This document shows, one piece after another, positions 21,701 to 32,100 of a DNA stretch of 64,000 nucleotides (position 1 is the first letter of the stretch; every line of letters begins with the position of its first letter). The DNA comes from Liopterus haemorrhoidalis (taxonomy: Eukaryota > Arthropoda > Insecta > Coleoptera > Dytiscidae). The translations under genes and the position numbers were made by a program. The notes under the pieces were generated by a model. That model made no database searches, was not told the DNA's origin, and was given only the letters and a program-made list of their open reading frames with translations. Location: positions 30,638,537 through 30,702,536 of the forward strand of contig OZ020625.1 of NCBI GenBank assembly GCA_963971575.1. Reading direction: 5' to 3'.

Positions 21701-24700
21701 TTTTAGAGTCGTAAAATGCAAAATTCTTTAGTTAGTTGTCATATAAAGCTTATTCGTCCGTATCCATACGCGTAATAGTCTGTATCGTTCTTTAGAATGT
21801 TGGTCAGGACGAGGTAGCTCGAGGTCACGAAAATGTGGTACGCCAAGATCAAAGATTCCGACACGAGTCGGCCTACTGGTTCTACTGTGCTAAAACTGTT
21901 TCCTCCTAAAATTATTCTCCTCTTAAAATTACCCCTTCCTAAAACTGTCTCCCTACTAAAACTGTCCCCTTTCCTAAAACTGCCCCCCCCCTTAAATTGT
22001 TCTCCTCTTAAAACTACCCCCTCTTAAAACTGTCGCCTTACTAAAACTGTCCCCTCTCTTAAAACTGTCCCCTCTTAAAACTGCCCCTCCTAAAACTGCC
22101 CACACCTAAAACTGCCTTCTCCTATAACTGTCCCCTCACCTTAACTTGCCCCCACCTAAAACTGTCCCTTTCTACAAGCGTGCATTAGTGACCCATCCAT
22201 ATTTTTTTAAAAATTCAATAATAAATGTCCATTTTTAGGCAAGTGTGAACTCAAATTCTTCTGCACCAACTCATATTTGTTGCTCTGGGATGTTCGATAT
22301 TGAATTTCGAATAATAATAGCTTGTAGAGATGGATCTGTCTGTATTCTGCGACGGGAATGGTTCGAAGGAAGGATTCTGATGCAAATACCTTCAATAATC
22401 ATCGATATCCAACTAATGCTAAATGACAGTAGCATGATCATTGGAAGTTATGATAAAGAAATTTTATGCTACAGCAAAAAAGTAAGTATTTACTTGAACG
22501 ATGCCCGTCAGAGAAAGAGTATAAAAGGGGGCCGTCGACAGGTCATTTCACCATCCTGTATATTAACCCTTTACTGCATGAATTTTTATTTTTGACTGAA
22601 ATAATTCATGGGCTTTAGAAATTGGTTCTTATTGATAGAAAAATTAATTTAAAAAATATATTTAAAATATTAAGTATTATTTGTATGAAAAAATAATAAT
22701 TTAGGGTTTGTGCCATACATAGAACATTATGATTCTACATTATGTTACAAAAGAAAATGATTCCGTATTATTTGCTCGTCAATTGCTAGGTGTTCTTCAT
22801 TAGGGATTAAAAGCAGTCGCCCTCGAATATTTGAAAGAAAAGGTCGTATCTTCTAGTTGTCCTTTCTCAATAAATTCAGAGTTATCGTTGTGCAAATTCC
22901 GCTTGATATCCTCAAATCTATTGCAGCCCATTACTTGAGATACTGCAGGATCCATTGCTGTGTATGTGGCATATATGAACATTCATGAAGTAAAGTTCTG
23001 ATTCAGTTTTAAAAGTAAAATAAAAAATAAAAATCGGAATGTGCCATATATGGCACACTATGCGGTAGAGGGTTAAATCAGTATGTACCTTTATGTTTTC
23101 AAAAAATGAGTTTTTGTTTTTATTAAATGTTTTAGGGCAAAAAAGTGTGGTCCATTTCTCTGACAAAACCAATATCTTGTATCTGTCTTATTCCTTTGCC
23201 ACATTTGTCTACGACACTTATAGGGGTCGCATTAAGAGAAGGACCCTTGCAGCTATATCAAGGAAGGAAATTGGTGGATATCATTTCGACCGGAGATACC
23301 GTTTCAGCCGCAAGATTCGGTCATCTTGGTCAAGAGGAGAACGTTTTAGTTATTGTCACTGTTTGTAAGTATTTCAAGAGTGATAGGTTTAGTACGTCGG
23401 TTCTAGTTCACTTTGACTGAGCCAGAACCGGCCTAGTTAACCTACTCTTACATTCGTCATTTGACGTCATAAGTTCAACTTGATGGCAAAAAATAACTAA
23501 ATCGATTATTTTTTTAATTTTTTTTAATTTAATGGCCTTTGCTACTGAGGCAATTAGCCAGGACAATTTTTAATTTTAATTTTTTTCATTTTAATTATAG
23601 ACTAATATTGCCCTTCACTCTTTTATTTTACTAAAACATACCTATTGAAGTCATATTTAGTTTGTGTTCGATAGTCATTTTGAAGATTTACAAATTTTAA
23701 AAGTTTTTATTTAATATAGGGACATTTGTATTCGTATCGCTAAATTTTAAAAGTAATTCAATTTTATTTTCAGATGGTACCCTAATTTTTAAAATACTCA
23801 AAAGAACAGCAGATTTCAATTTGAGTTCCCCGGAAAATAATAATCTCTCTTCTGAAACTCCAAAACCTTTGCCTTTGCCAAAGAGAAGTAAATTATTTGC
23901 CGAACAATGCCAAAGGGAAAGGGAAAATACTCTGAGTATCCATCACACATTCCAACAAGATCTGATAAGGCTACGATTGACGGCTGCCAGAAATATGGTC
24001 CATGTTTTACAGACCCAAGATCACAACGTTCTGGACAGTGTCAAACAACCTTTAAAAATTTCTGCACAGGTAATTTTTAACATAAATTTAATAAATCTAT
24101 TTAGCAAAAAAATATTTTAAATAAATTTTAATTAGACAACTAAGACCTTATGAATCCAAAAATCGAAATCGCAGGTCTATATCTTTTACCGTTTTTTGAG
24201 ATAAGATTATTTATTTATTTATTTATTTATTTTGTATGTGACAATAAAAGTGGGCTCAAATTTTATATTATAGTAAAACAGATGTGAGGATTCCAAAAAT
24301 TGAAACCGCAGGTCTCTATCTCGTACCCTTTTGGAGATAATACGCTTTTTCAAAATTTTGATTTTTTTTGAAAAATATAAATTTTATATGTGACTATAAA
24401 ACAATGCCACAATTTTATACTATAGTAAACAAGGTGTGAGGATTCCAAAAATTGAAACAGCAGGTCTTTATCTTTTACCGTTTTCGAGATAAGTATTTTC
24501 AAAATTATGACTTTTTTAGAAAAATATAAATTTTGTTTGCGACTATAAAACAATGCCACAATTTTATGCTGGAGTAAATAAGATCTGAGGATTCCAAAAA
24601 TTGAAACCGCAGGTCTCTATCTTTTACCGTTTTCGAGATAATATTTTTCAAAATTTTGATCTTTCAGGAAAAATATTTTGTACGCATCAATAAAACAAAG

Positions 24701-26006
24701 CGTCAGTTTCGCATGATATTAAAAAACAGCTTGATAAATCCAAAAATAAAAACCATAAATTTTCAATTACAGTCTGTTTCAAACGGTTAGGCGGAACTAA
24801 ATGGGAATTTAGTTCTTTTAGGTTGTCACGAAAAGGGACCTTGCTTGGGTTATTTCATTTTTCACGTTGGAATGTCAAAATTTAAAATTCCAACAATGAA
24901 ACCATGGAAACGAATGACGTATGTCAAAATTAAATTATTTTTCTTACATATTTTAACGACAAAAAAATAAATAAATGGGATATTTGTATTAAGAATGACA
25001 CAAAAAATCAAAATATAAAGAAAATGACATTAACCTTAACCAAAAAATATTTGTTGCAAGTATGATTTACAAAGCTTAAACAAAACGGCCGAAAAGCATG
25101 ATTTAAACGATGAAAGTAACTAGATTGCAAAATCTAGTTCCGCCTAACCGTTTGGAACTGACTGTATTACCGTTTTTAAAATTTAAACTAACAAAATATT
25201 TATATTTTTTAATTCATAAAATGTGTACTATTATACTAAACTGCTTAAGCCGTATTTTTTTCCTAATAAATACAAAGTGTCATATTTCCCCATCTTTCTA
25301 AAACGGCCCATATCTATCTCTCTGTTTATTTAATACAAATTTTTCTAATTTAATTAGAGTTCTATTATACTTGTTAACGAAGAAGCCAGGCGTAGAATTT
25401 ACCCCTTCAATCCAATAGATAGGCTACACACATAACGCAAAAGTTATGCGGTTCTATATACGTAACAGGCGCAAACCCTTATCTGTATTTTTATATTTTA
25501 GGTTTTAGGTTTAGGACCAAGGTTCACCCTAACTTTGACACTGGAAAACACAAGCTCAGAAAAGGCTCTATGGGATTTGAACATTTTATTCCATACTCAA
25601 ATAATAAAATATACTATAGAGACGTCCTACTCAAAAGTAAGTATTTCACATTTAAAAATTAATTAAACTACTATATGTTAAAATCGTAGTCTATTGAGAA
25701 CAGGAAAGCGGGTTTGATTCCTGTTGTCTCCACTTCAAAATTTCACTTACATTGTACCAGAAAGTTGTGCCGTTTTTGGTTTATTTATTTTGAGGTGTTA
25801 TTAATTAATTTATTAATTTTCAGTTACCAATGATGGTGCCAGGAATGTCTTTTAAAATTCAGACGATAGTTTTCGAGAATCTAAACAGTGATTTATCGAC
25901 CGAAAATGTTCCTATAAGAGTTTTCGTTTTCAACAGTGAGCAGAACACCCCCCTTTTGGCTGCTACTATTAATATGCCCCCCACAGACCCACTGGGATAT
26001 GTATAA
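15738..26006 (+). CDS. BBS1: BBS1, BBSome subunit (Bardet-Biedl syndrome 1 protein)
   Basis: Exons: AT of the start codon at 15738-15739, then 16918-17180, 18124-18353, 20347-20529, 22239-22481, 23136-23364, 23774-24069, 25502-25636 and 25824-26006 (stop TAA). All introns are GT..AG and the phases close to 587 codons; human BBS1 is 593 aa. Recognition rests on colinear BBS1 motifs: WLNAHQDTTANLKTF (residues 8-22), the HEPRLPG segment, DIEFRIIIACRDGSVCILRR, LIFKILKRTA, and the C-terminal GLGPRFTLTLTLEN, the gamma-adaptin-ear-like region. The N-terminal part forms a beta-propeller. BBS1 belongs to the BBSome coat, which is recruited by ARL6 and traffics membrane proteins in cilia. In insects it is expected in ciliated sensory neurons. 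The introns are repeat-filled. The ATG split across two exons is inferred; the remaining exons are strongly supported. Confidence 0.93.
15753..15785 (+). repeat. 33-bp direct repeat, left copy, in BBS1 intron 1
   Basis: TATTGCCTATACTTCAAGGG and the next 13 bases recur at 16871-16903 with two mismatches. The pair flanks the 1.08-kb element. It is far longer than a usual DNA-transposon target duplication. Confidence 0.85.
15791..16870 (-). mobile_element. 1.08-kb TIR element with transposase N-terminal fragment, copy 1
   Basis: Inverted ends GGTGTGTTCGATTTGCA and its near inverse (TGCAAATCGAACATACC) are flanked by TA. Subterminal GCAGTAA-type repeats are abundant. The minus strand has a 64-codon frame (16275-16081) starting MDLEILSNPESSDSDLDF, an acidic Ser/Asp-rich N-terminus like those of Harbinger-type transposases; the rest is missing. 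Internal GTGATGAGC/GGTCCTCACT minisatellite lies at 16395-16520. It sits in BBS1 intron 1, and a second copy is at 46234-47304. The superfamily is tentative. Confidence 0.65.
16871..16903 (+). repeat. 33-bp direct repeat, right copy, in BBS1 intron 1
   Basis: Partner of 15753-15785 (31 of 33 identical). It is followed directly by the polypyrimidine tract and AG of the first main BBS1 exon. Confidence 0.85.
17181..18123 (+). other. BBS1 intron 2 with repeat remnants
   Basis: It holds a degenerate stretch with GGACCCGCGACACC (17270-17290, hAT-like end), a segment shared with 2051-2110, and a reverse-transcriptase relic (17755-18070). No host exon was seen. Confidence 0.6.
17755..18070 (+). pseudogene. 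Jockey-like reverse transcriptase relic
   Basis: The frame reads NNGVPQGSVLSPLILNIYTN (about 17802-17861) and then FI, a stop, TDDIALAIQ. These are the conserved NGVPQGSVLSP motif and the remnant of the YADD/FADD catalytic box, with the first residue of the box replaced by a stop. It is confined to BBS1 intron 2 and cannot encode an enzyme. Confidence 0.75.
18403..19712 (+). mobile_element. DD41D mariner-like transposon, copy 1, complete
   Basis: The 1310-bp element has inverted ends CAAGGTGTCTCAAAAG and its near inverse CTTTTGAGACACCTGG. TA duplications flank it at 18401-18402 and 19713-19714. It is inserted inside the left terminal repeat of a Tc1-like element within BBS1 intron 3. Its base composition is clearly richer in GC than the surroundings. 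A second copy of exactly the same length lies at 35309-36618. Confidence 0.93.
18518..19606 (+). CDS. DD41D mariner-like transposase, apparently intact
   Basis: A 362-codon frame from the ATG at 18518, chosen because the upstream frame runs into the terminal repeat and MECFSGADRALCVREF resembles family N-termini. An N-terminal paired helix-turn-helix region (residues about 5-120) carries the GRPR linker. The catalytic motifs are FSDKAHF (first Asp), WFQQDGATSHT (second Asp) and SPDLTPMDFFLWGYLKS (third Asp). I count 41 residues between the second and third Asp, hence DD41D (rosa/Visitor-like). The residue after the first Asp is Lys where copy 2 has Glu, which may reduce activity. It would cut and paste DNA at TA sites. 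Confidence 0.9.
   Translation: MECFSGADRALCVREFYKNGDSATRARRKFYSIRGFRHLNDAPSIPLIRHWVKKFEETGTTLDKSKSGRPRSSRTVENVENVNQSVRDDPNISIRKRASALNVHSSSLHRIMHKDLQLHPYKIQLVQELKPQDASQRLNFVNQVVERFSTFTNILFSDKAHFHLNGHVNKQKCRYWSATNPKRKHQKPLHSPKVTVWAAMSARGIIGPYFFEDERGRAVTVNSERYVEMLDNFLVPELQNFPGYNQRTWFQQDGATSHTSNMSLPRVREIFSGKLISRRGDINWPPRSPDLTPMDFFLWGYLKSKVYANKPTSLAHLKENIRHEMAAIPDSTCRDVISNFTVRLNECREREGLHLDDIIFKK
19852..20148 (+). pseudogene. Tc1-like transposase C-terminal fragment
   Basis: About 98 codons remain, beginning just before LSWPGNSPDINPIENVWNVL, the Tc1 motif that carries the third catalytic acidic residue (Glu). They continue to KKHFINVLK and a stop. The DNA-binding and first two catalytic parts are absent. 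This is an internal-deletion product inside the Tc1-like element at 18385-20268. Confidence 0.85.
20900..21118 (+). CDS. Unrecognised 72-aa frame inside BBS1 intron 4
   Basis: Starts MAAQFSIVDYFNYIGGL and includes AGHIILCGVTEKN. This resembles the N-terminal segment of large insect repeat-encoded proteins of the SWIM-domain type, but only from memory and weakly. It is isolated inside a minisatellite-bounded insertion, so probably a mobile-element remnant. Confidence 0.3.
   Translation: MAAQFSIVDYFNYIGGLNNKSRVVYERVEIYNAGHIILCGVTEKNREFIKIYTDLCIIIKPIHNNRNFQDMR
21890..22170. repeat. CCCTCCTAAAACTGT minisatellite
   Basis: About 15-18-bp units vary around CTAAAACTGTCCCCT. It is in BBS1 intron 4, with an outlying block at 20551-20630. 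Confidence 0.85.
22567..23072 (-). mobile_element. piggyBac-like non-autonomous element, copy A (BBS1 intron 5)
   Basis: It is flanked by TTAA on both sides (22563-22566 and 23073-23076). Left end CCCTTTACTGCATGAA, right end inverse of CCCTCTACCGCATAGTGTGC. The minus strand keeps a short frame (22973-22800 region) with MDPAVSQVMGCNRFEDIKRN and LHNDNSEF, resembling the region upstream of the piggyBac transposase core. TTAA targets and CCC/GGG ends are piggyBac hallmarks. Confidence 0.8.
23495..23600 (-). mobile_element. SINE remnant in BBS1 intron 6
   Basis: GGCAATTAGCCAGGACAATT matches the body of the better-preserved SINE at 48563-48742. The tRNA-like head is missing here. Confidence 0.5.
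24140..24765 (-). repeat. Satellite-box repeats in BBS1 intron 7
   Basis: Four reverse-oriented boxes of the type AAACCGCAGGTCTCTATCTT, each followed by TTACCGTTTT and GAGATA, lie at irregular intervals of about 135-155 bp. A (TTTA)n run is at 24208-24233. The box is shared with the 170-bp array at 9091. Confidence 0.75.
24768..25168. mobile_element. MITE with GGCGGAACTA ends in BBS1 intron 7
   Basis: Left end AGTCTGTTTCAAACGGTTAG, right end the near inverse (CTAACCGTTTGGAACTGACT). It is about 400 bp and non-coding. A partial relative lies at 58089-58440. Confidence 0.7.
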
Positions 26007-26014
26007 AATTTGTA

Positions 26015-26020
26015 AATAAA
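26015..26020 (+). terminator. BBS1 polyadenylation signal (candidate)
   Basis: AATAAA is found 9 bases after the BBS1 stop, with a second A/T-rich AATAAA-like site a few bases on. The cleavage site was not determined. Confidence 0.5.
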
Positions 26021-26102
26021 ATAAATTATAATAAATGGATATGCCTACATAATTTCAATTTCCTACATCCAGATGTTTGAGTAAGATTTCAAGTGTACAG
26101 AC

Positions 26103-27230
26103 CAGGACGTAGCCAAGGGGGGGCATAGGGGGCATTTGCCCCTCCCCCCTCAGGATAGTTTACCTTATATAAAATATAATTTAGGTTGTTAGAAGTTTGT
26201 GATACGTATTGTAGTTGCCAGTATATTACAATATAATAATTTTTTTAATGGGACGATTGCTCCTGTATAGTGTTCTATAAGACAATATTTGGTGAATATT
26301 CAGTAATCTTTAACTTAAGGCAGCACTCTAGTTTCAGGTCAGTAAGATTACTTCTTAACTGACTCTTAATTTCATATGTGAAAAGACTTGCTCACAGTAA
26401 TGTGTGGATCCGAAAATTGTCACTAGCCCAAAAACATAACTTTTTAAAAAATTGAACGATCTGGAAGACGGTTCCAAGTTTCGAAAAGAACTTAATCTAC
26501 ATTTTGAAGATTGCGAATTTCGGTCCACTTATGCTGGGAAGATAAAATTCACTTTTTTCTTTCTAAATTTTCCAGTTCAGAATTAAGTTTTAAGAATATT
26601 CCATAAACCTTTGGATTTCAAATCCACTAATTGCTAAATCCCGTAATTGCTACATATGTACTTCAATTGGCTTTGTCAAAAAAGCTAGTGTAGCTTTATA
26701 TTTTCTAAACTCTTTAAATCTATCTCGAAAAGCTTCTTGCATGTTAACAATAGTTTGTGCAAAAAAAATTGCATTAATAACATGTTTTTGTAAATTAATA
26801 AAATTTAAAAATGTTTTTGCACGTAAATCATTCACAAATACAGATAACTTATTTTCGAAACAAATAACTTCTTCTAAAAGGGAATATGCAGTAACTCGGT
26901 GAATTACCGGGCGTGAATTGTACCGTAAAACATTCTGAAAAATACAAAACCTGTATAGTACAGGCAGAAAGTTGAAAATTAAAAAATAGATTATATTAAA
27001 ATAAAAACCAGCCAATTTTCAAAGAGCCACAAAATTTTCTAAAAGAGCCGCAGGTTGCCGACCCCTCTTCTAGGTCTTTTGTAGTATATTAAATAATAAA
27101 AGTCCGGTAAATTTATAAATTTTCCTCACCTCCGGTGAAGAAAACTTCTAATAACCTAAATTATATTTTATATAAGGTAAACTATCCTGGGGGGGCAAAT
27201 GCCCCCATGCCCCCCCTGGCTACGTCCCTG
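26103..27230 (-). mobile_element. hAT element relic (ZBED/GTF2I-type transposase)
   Basis: The ends CAGGACGTAGCCAAGGGG and inverse GGCTACGTCCCTG are typical hAT termini. The minus strand (about 26880-26650) encodes ENKLSVFVNDLRAKTFLNF and, further on, NMQEAFRDRFKEFRKYKATL, resembling the middle of hAT transposases of the kind domesticated as ZBED or GTF2IRD2 proteins. The frame is short and broken. No matching 8-bp target duplication was seen. Confidence 0.65.
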
Positions 27231-27467
27231 GTTTCGTTATACAACGAAATAAGTCAAACAAAAATGATATACATATTCCTGTACATTATCCAGAATAAAG
27301 TTTTCAACTATATTATTCATATTTCAAATAAAAAATTCAAAATAAAATATTAACAAGTTCAAATATCGCAAGTTAAAATGACAATGTTTCCAACCATTTA
27401 TAAAAAGCCCTAAAATCTCTACAGTCACATTTTCCAAGTTTCCAGGCAACAGTAAACATCAAACAAA

Positions 27468-30414
27468 ATGGAACTAGATGAGGTAAATAAATCAAAATAT
27501 GACAAAATTTTACAAAAATATCATAAATACATTTTTTCAGAAATTTGAAGAATTTGCTGACAAAATTCGCAATTTAAGATCAAGGCCAACTGACGCCGAT
27601 CTCTTAGAAATCTACGCACTTTATAAACAGGCCACCATCGGTGATTGCAACACAGGTAAATTTTGAAATTTATAAAATGGTATGTCTGTCTGTCTGTTTG
27701 TATATTTCTTTAGAACTCGAGAACGGGTGAACCGATTTAGATGCGGTTTTCGACAAAGTATTTTACATTTGCTTGTAAAGATTTGTAGAATACCCTCTTC
27801 ACACTAGAACTTTAAGACGAGTGAACTTAAAGTTCACCGATATTTATCATCGGTATGCTTTCACACTTGATGTTTAAATCTCCGGTGCTGTCATCAGCTA
27901 CAGTAATTTTGTCCTTAAGTTACCGTCATGAAATTACCAGTTTTGAACTGTCTGCGCAGACGCACATTTTGATTTATTATAAACAAATATGGATATTTCA
28001 TTTCATTCTACAATAAAGACACTACAATAAAGAATATATTACACCTGTATTAACATGTAAGTCGATACATTTTATCTCAATTATTGTAGCTCTGTATTTT
28101 ATTAAACACATTATTAAAATAAATAATTTTATTATAACAATAAGTATAAACTTCTTATAACGGCGATATAATACAGTATTCTTGTTTATGATAATATAAA
28201 ATGTTGACAGCACAAATTCAAGGAGTATTTTATTATAATAGAAATTAAGTTGGCAATACGGACGATGTTTAAGACGCAGATCTCTGTCTTAAACATCGCT
28301 TGTATTTAGACGAGGCCATACGGTTTCACATTAGCGTTTAAAGATACATTCACTTTAACATCCGATCTTAAAGTTCTAGTGTGAAAAGGGTATAAGGGTA
28401 TGAATACGTAGATTATTAACATATAACGTTCTACACCAGGGGTTCTTAAACTTTAATCCGAGGACCCCTCTTGAACAACATTTTTTTTGCGGACCCCTTC
28501 CCAACCCTAGGCATTTTACGTCGTTCTTGAGACTTAATTTCTGGCTCAGTAATCTCATAGGTACTAAGTTATAATATTGGTAAAACTGTATCACTGGTTA
28601 TTTTAATAAATGGTCTTGTGCATTTATAGAGAATTTTTATTAGCATATGGAATAAAAAACATAAAATGAATAAAAATAGTAGTAAAAAGAATTAAAAAAG
28701 TTACAAATTATAATTTGTTAAACTCTACAAACATTTCTTGGTCAAATATTGCTCTAAATAAATCTTATTATAATATGTTTTCTGTAAATAATTTGCAGTT
28801 GAATAAAAATAATTAAATTTTTACTAATTATTATTTAGTTACGTCAATAACTAGTTAGGTAACAACAAATACAAAAAGTCTTGACCATGTAGGATTTTTA
28901 TTAAAAGAGTTATTTGAATAAAAGCGAAAAGTTGGGGGCTGTAAAGTTAATGTCAAAATTGTTTCGCGGACCCCCAAGGGAAAGTACTTTTTAAAAGTTT
29001 TCCTTACTGTTTCAACCAAAATTTTGAAAAATGTATTAACCCTTTACCACATAGTGTGCCATATATGGCACATTCCGATTTTAATTTTTTATTTTACTTT
29101 TAAACTGAATCAGAACGTTACTTCATGAATGTTCATATATGCCACATACACAGCAATGGATCCTGCAGTATCTCAAGTAATGGGCTGCAATAAATTTGAG
29201 GATATCAAGCGGAATTTGCACAACGATAACTCTGAATTTATTGAGAAAGGACAACTAGAAGATACGACCTTTTCTTTCAAAAATTCGAGGGCGACTGCTT
29301 TTAATCCCTAATGAAGAACACCTAGCAATTGACGAGCAAATAATACGGAATCATTTTCTTTTGTAACATAATGTAGAATCATAATGTTCCATGTATGGCA
29401 CAAACCCTAAATTATTATTTTAATTATTATTTTTTTATAAAAATAATAATTAATATTTTAAATACATTTTTTTAATTATTTTTTCTATCAATAAGAACCA
29501 ATTCTTAATGCCCATGAATTATTTAAGCCAAAAATAAAAATTCATGCAGTAAAGGGTTAAAAACGAGTTTTTTAAGGGGCCCAAGCCCCCTCTGTGCACA
29601 CTTGTACGTAATAATCAGATTTAATAGATCTTTTAATCAGGAAATAAAATTAATAATCATAAATTAGTAACTAACCAAGGTTTTAGAAATTATTGGAGGA
29701 CATTACTACAAAAAATCTTACTGCATTATAAAAAGAGTAATTTGTCTTAAGTCTTAAAATATCTATCAATAATTATATAATTATATTTATGACGCAATAA
29801 TATGCCTTTAATATAAAACAGAAGCTTTCAATCTGTGGAGCACGAACAATTTTTTTAACACTTTTAGAAATTCGAAATTTTCAAGATGAAAAAATTAAAG
29901 CAATGAAAAAGCAATGAACTGGTAAGAGTCGTTTTGGTTCGCTTCCATCTTGGCCAAAGGTGGTGGATTTTCGTGTAATTTATTTTTATTTATTATTAAA
30001 ATTATTTATTTTTACCAAAGCGTGTTTTACTCACTGCATTATATTTACATTTTTGAAAATTTAAAACGTTAGATAATTTAAAACATTAATCGTAGAAATA
30101 AAAAAAAAATGATGTGAAGTGTGAATTTTCACACATTTCACGGTTTTGCAGGTATTTAGTAAGTGAATGATGATTATTTGGGATGCCAAAACTAATTGGT
30201 ATGAGGATTTCAGCCAAAATTAAAAATTCATGCAATAAAGGGATATTATAGATTATTATTATTTATTTTTTTTACAGAAAAACCTGCAGAAGGAGTAGCA
30301 TGTCAAAAATGGGAGGCATGGAATTCTAAAAAGGGCCTCGATCAAACCATCGCCAAACAGGCCTACATCAACAAAGCTGTCGAACTTGAAATTGCCCTTA
30401 TACCTATTTCTTAA
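27468..30414 (+). CDS. Acyl-CoA-binding protein, paralogue 1
   Basis: Exons 27468-27482 (M-E-L-D-E), 27541-27655 and 30278-30414 (stop TAA), 88 aa in total. The product is a four-helix protein that binds medium- and long-chain acyl-CoA esters in the cytosol. Family landmarks: FADKIRNLRSRPTDADLL (helix 1 to 2), IYALYKQATIGDCNT (residues 29-43) with the acyl-CoA-contacting Tyr and Lys, KWEAWNSKKG, and AYINKAVELE. Compared with paralogue 2, the loop before KWEAW is three residues shorter (KPAEGVACQ) and lacks the usual MLDMKG. The intron after GDCNT lies five codons later than in paralogue 2. Intron 2 carries a MITE, a hAT-like remnant and a piggyBac-like element. Confidence 0.9.
27791..28391. 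mobile_element. MITE with ATACCCTTTTCACACTAG ends, copy 3 (ACBP1 intron 2)
   Basis: About 600 bp, closely similar to 3691-4290, including the right flank (AGGGTATGAATACGTAGATT). The two loci may therefore derive from one larger duplicated unit. Confidence 0.75.
28436..29000. mobile_element. hAT-type MITE remnant (ACBP1 intron 2)
   Basis: The left end CAGGGGTTCTTAAACTTTAA, followed by GAGGACCCC, and a right-side GCGGACCCCCAAGG are typical of hAT MITEs. A truncated left end of the same kind follows the first MITE copy at about 4333. The exact right boundary is unclear. Confidence 0.5.
29040..29556 (+). mobile_element. piggyBac-like non-autonomous element, copy B (ACBP1 intron 2)
   Basis: TTAA flanks at 29036-29039 and 29557-29560. 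Ends CCCTTTACCACATAGTGTGC and inverse of CCCTTTACTGCATGAA. The plus strand holds the short frame with MDPAVSQVMGCNKFEDIKRN (29156-29311). Confidence 0.82.
30106..30200 (-). mobile_element. Composite-repeat head fragment
   Basis: GAATTTTCACACATTTCACG and GCAGGTATTTAGTAAGTGAA match the head of the composite repeat. It is 80 bases upstream of the ACBP1 exon 3 acceptor. Confidence 0.6.
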
Positions 30415-32100
30415 AAAATGCTAAAATTTTGAAAAAAAAAAAAAATGAAAAATATTATATTAATTTTTTATTATCAGTTAATTCAATTAATTCAGAAATC
30501 TTTTTGCAAGTTTTTCTTAGTCTCAACCAAAATTTTGAGAAAAATGAATATTTTTGGATAAATTATTACTATTTTTAATAACCCAATATACATTTTGAAA
30601 ACTTTCTCTTACCCTCTTCACCAAACTTTCTCTTTCAACCCTCTCGACCAAAATTATGAAAACAAATTTAATTTTTTTGATAAATTCTATAACAAATCAT
30701 TGTTTTTGAAACTTTTTTTTAACTTCTCAAGCAAAATTTTGAAAATAAATTTAATTTTTATGAAACATTTTTTAATAAACCAGAATTCTTTTTGATTTTT
30801 TTTTGTACCATCTCAATTAAATTTTTGAAAACAATTTAAATATTTTTTTTAAATCCAATACTAAAACAGTTTTTTTTTGAATATTTTTACAGTATCAACC
30901 AAAATTTTGAAAACCCATTTAATATTTTTTGAAAAAACCAATAAGCCAAAATTCTTTTTGAAAATTTTTCTTATAGTCTCGATCAAATTTTGAATATAAA
31001 TTTAATTTTTTTTTTTGAAAAATTTGTAACGTAATAATTCTTTTTGAAAGTTTTTCTTAATGTTTCAATAAAAATTTTGAAAATACATTTCACTTTTTGG
31101 AAAAATTTAATATAAACCAAAATTTTGAAAATAAATTTAATTTTTATGAAAAAACTTTTAATAAACCACAATTCTTTTTGTTTTTTTTTGTACCATTTCA
31201 ATTAAATTTTTGAAAACAATATACATATATTTTTAAATTCAATTATAAAACAGATTTTTTTTGAAAACTCTTACAGTATTAACCAAAATTTTAGAAACAC
31301 ATTTAATTTTTTTGAAAAATCCAATAATAAGCCAAAATTCTTTTTGAAAATTTTTCTTATAGTCTCGATCAAATTTTGAATATATATTTAATTTTTTTTT
31401 GTAAAATTTGAAACATAATAATTCTTTTTGAAAGTTTTTCTTAATGTTTCAATAAAAATTTTGAAAACACATTTCACTTTTGGAAAAATTTAATATAAAC
31501 CAAAATTTTTTTAAAAAATGTTTCCTATAGTCTCAACCAAAATTTAGCAAATCATTTTATTTTTGTGAAAAACTAAATATACTCTACTAAAATTTTAAAA
31601 ACTATTTATCTATTTAATAAATTTAATAATAAACTAATATAATTTAATTTTAATGAAGAATTCAAAAATAAACAATTGTTTTTGAATTTTTTTCGTACTA
31701 CCTCAACCAAAATTTTGAAATTTATTTATTTTTTTGATAAAATCCAATAATAAACCATTAATTTTGAAAATTTATCTCACCGTCTCAACCCAAAATTTAA
31801 AAATAAAGAATTGTTTTTGAATTTTTTTTGGTACCACCTCGACCAAAATTTTGAAATTTATTTATTTTTTTGAAAAATCCTATAATAAACCATTAATTTT
31901 GAAAATTTATCTCACCGTCTCAACCCAAAATAATTAATTAATTAATTAAAAATAATTTAATCTATTTGCAAAATTTAATTAATACACGTTTTTGAAAATT
32001 TTTCTTACATCAACCAAAATTTTTAAATACATTTTTCTTTTTTGAAAAATCTATTAATAAACCTTTCTTTTTGAAAATTTATTTTCCGGCCTCAAAATTT
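30415..32100. repeat. AT-rich degenerate tandem repeats
   Basis: Diverged units share TTTTGAAAATTTTTCTTA, TCTCAACCAAAATTTTGAAA and AATAAACCA. A higher-order repeat of roughly 380 bp is visible (GTACCATCTCAATTAAATTT at about 30806 recurs as GTACCATTTCAATTAAATTT at about 31188). It starts directly after ACBP1. No coding content. Confidence 0.7.

Larger units (their letters stand above)
20530..22238 (+). other. BBS1 intron 4 with split minisatellite
   Basis: Units such as CCTCCTAAAACTGTCCC occur at 20551-20630 and again at 21890-22170, with about 1.2 kb of other sequence between them. That interval contains an unrecognised 72-codon frame (20900-21118). No BBS1 exon was found in this stretch. 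Confidence 0.6.
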
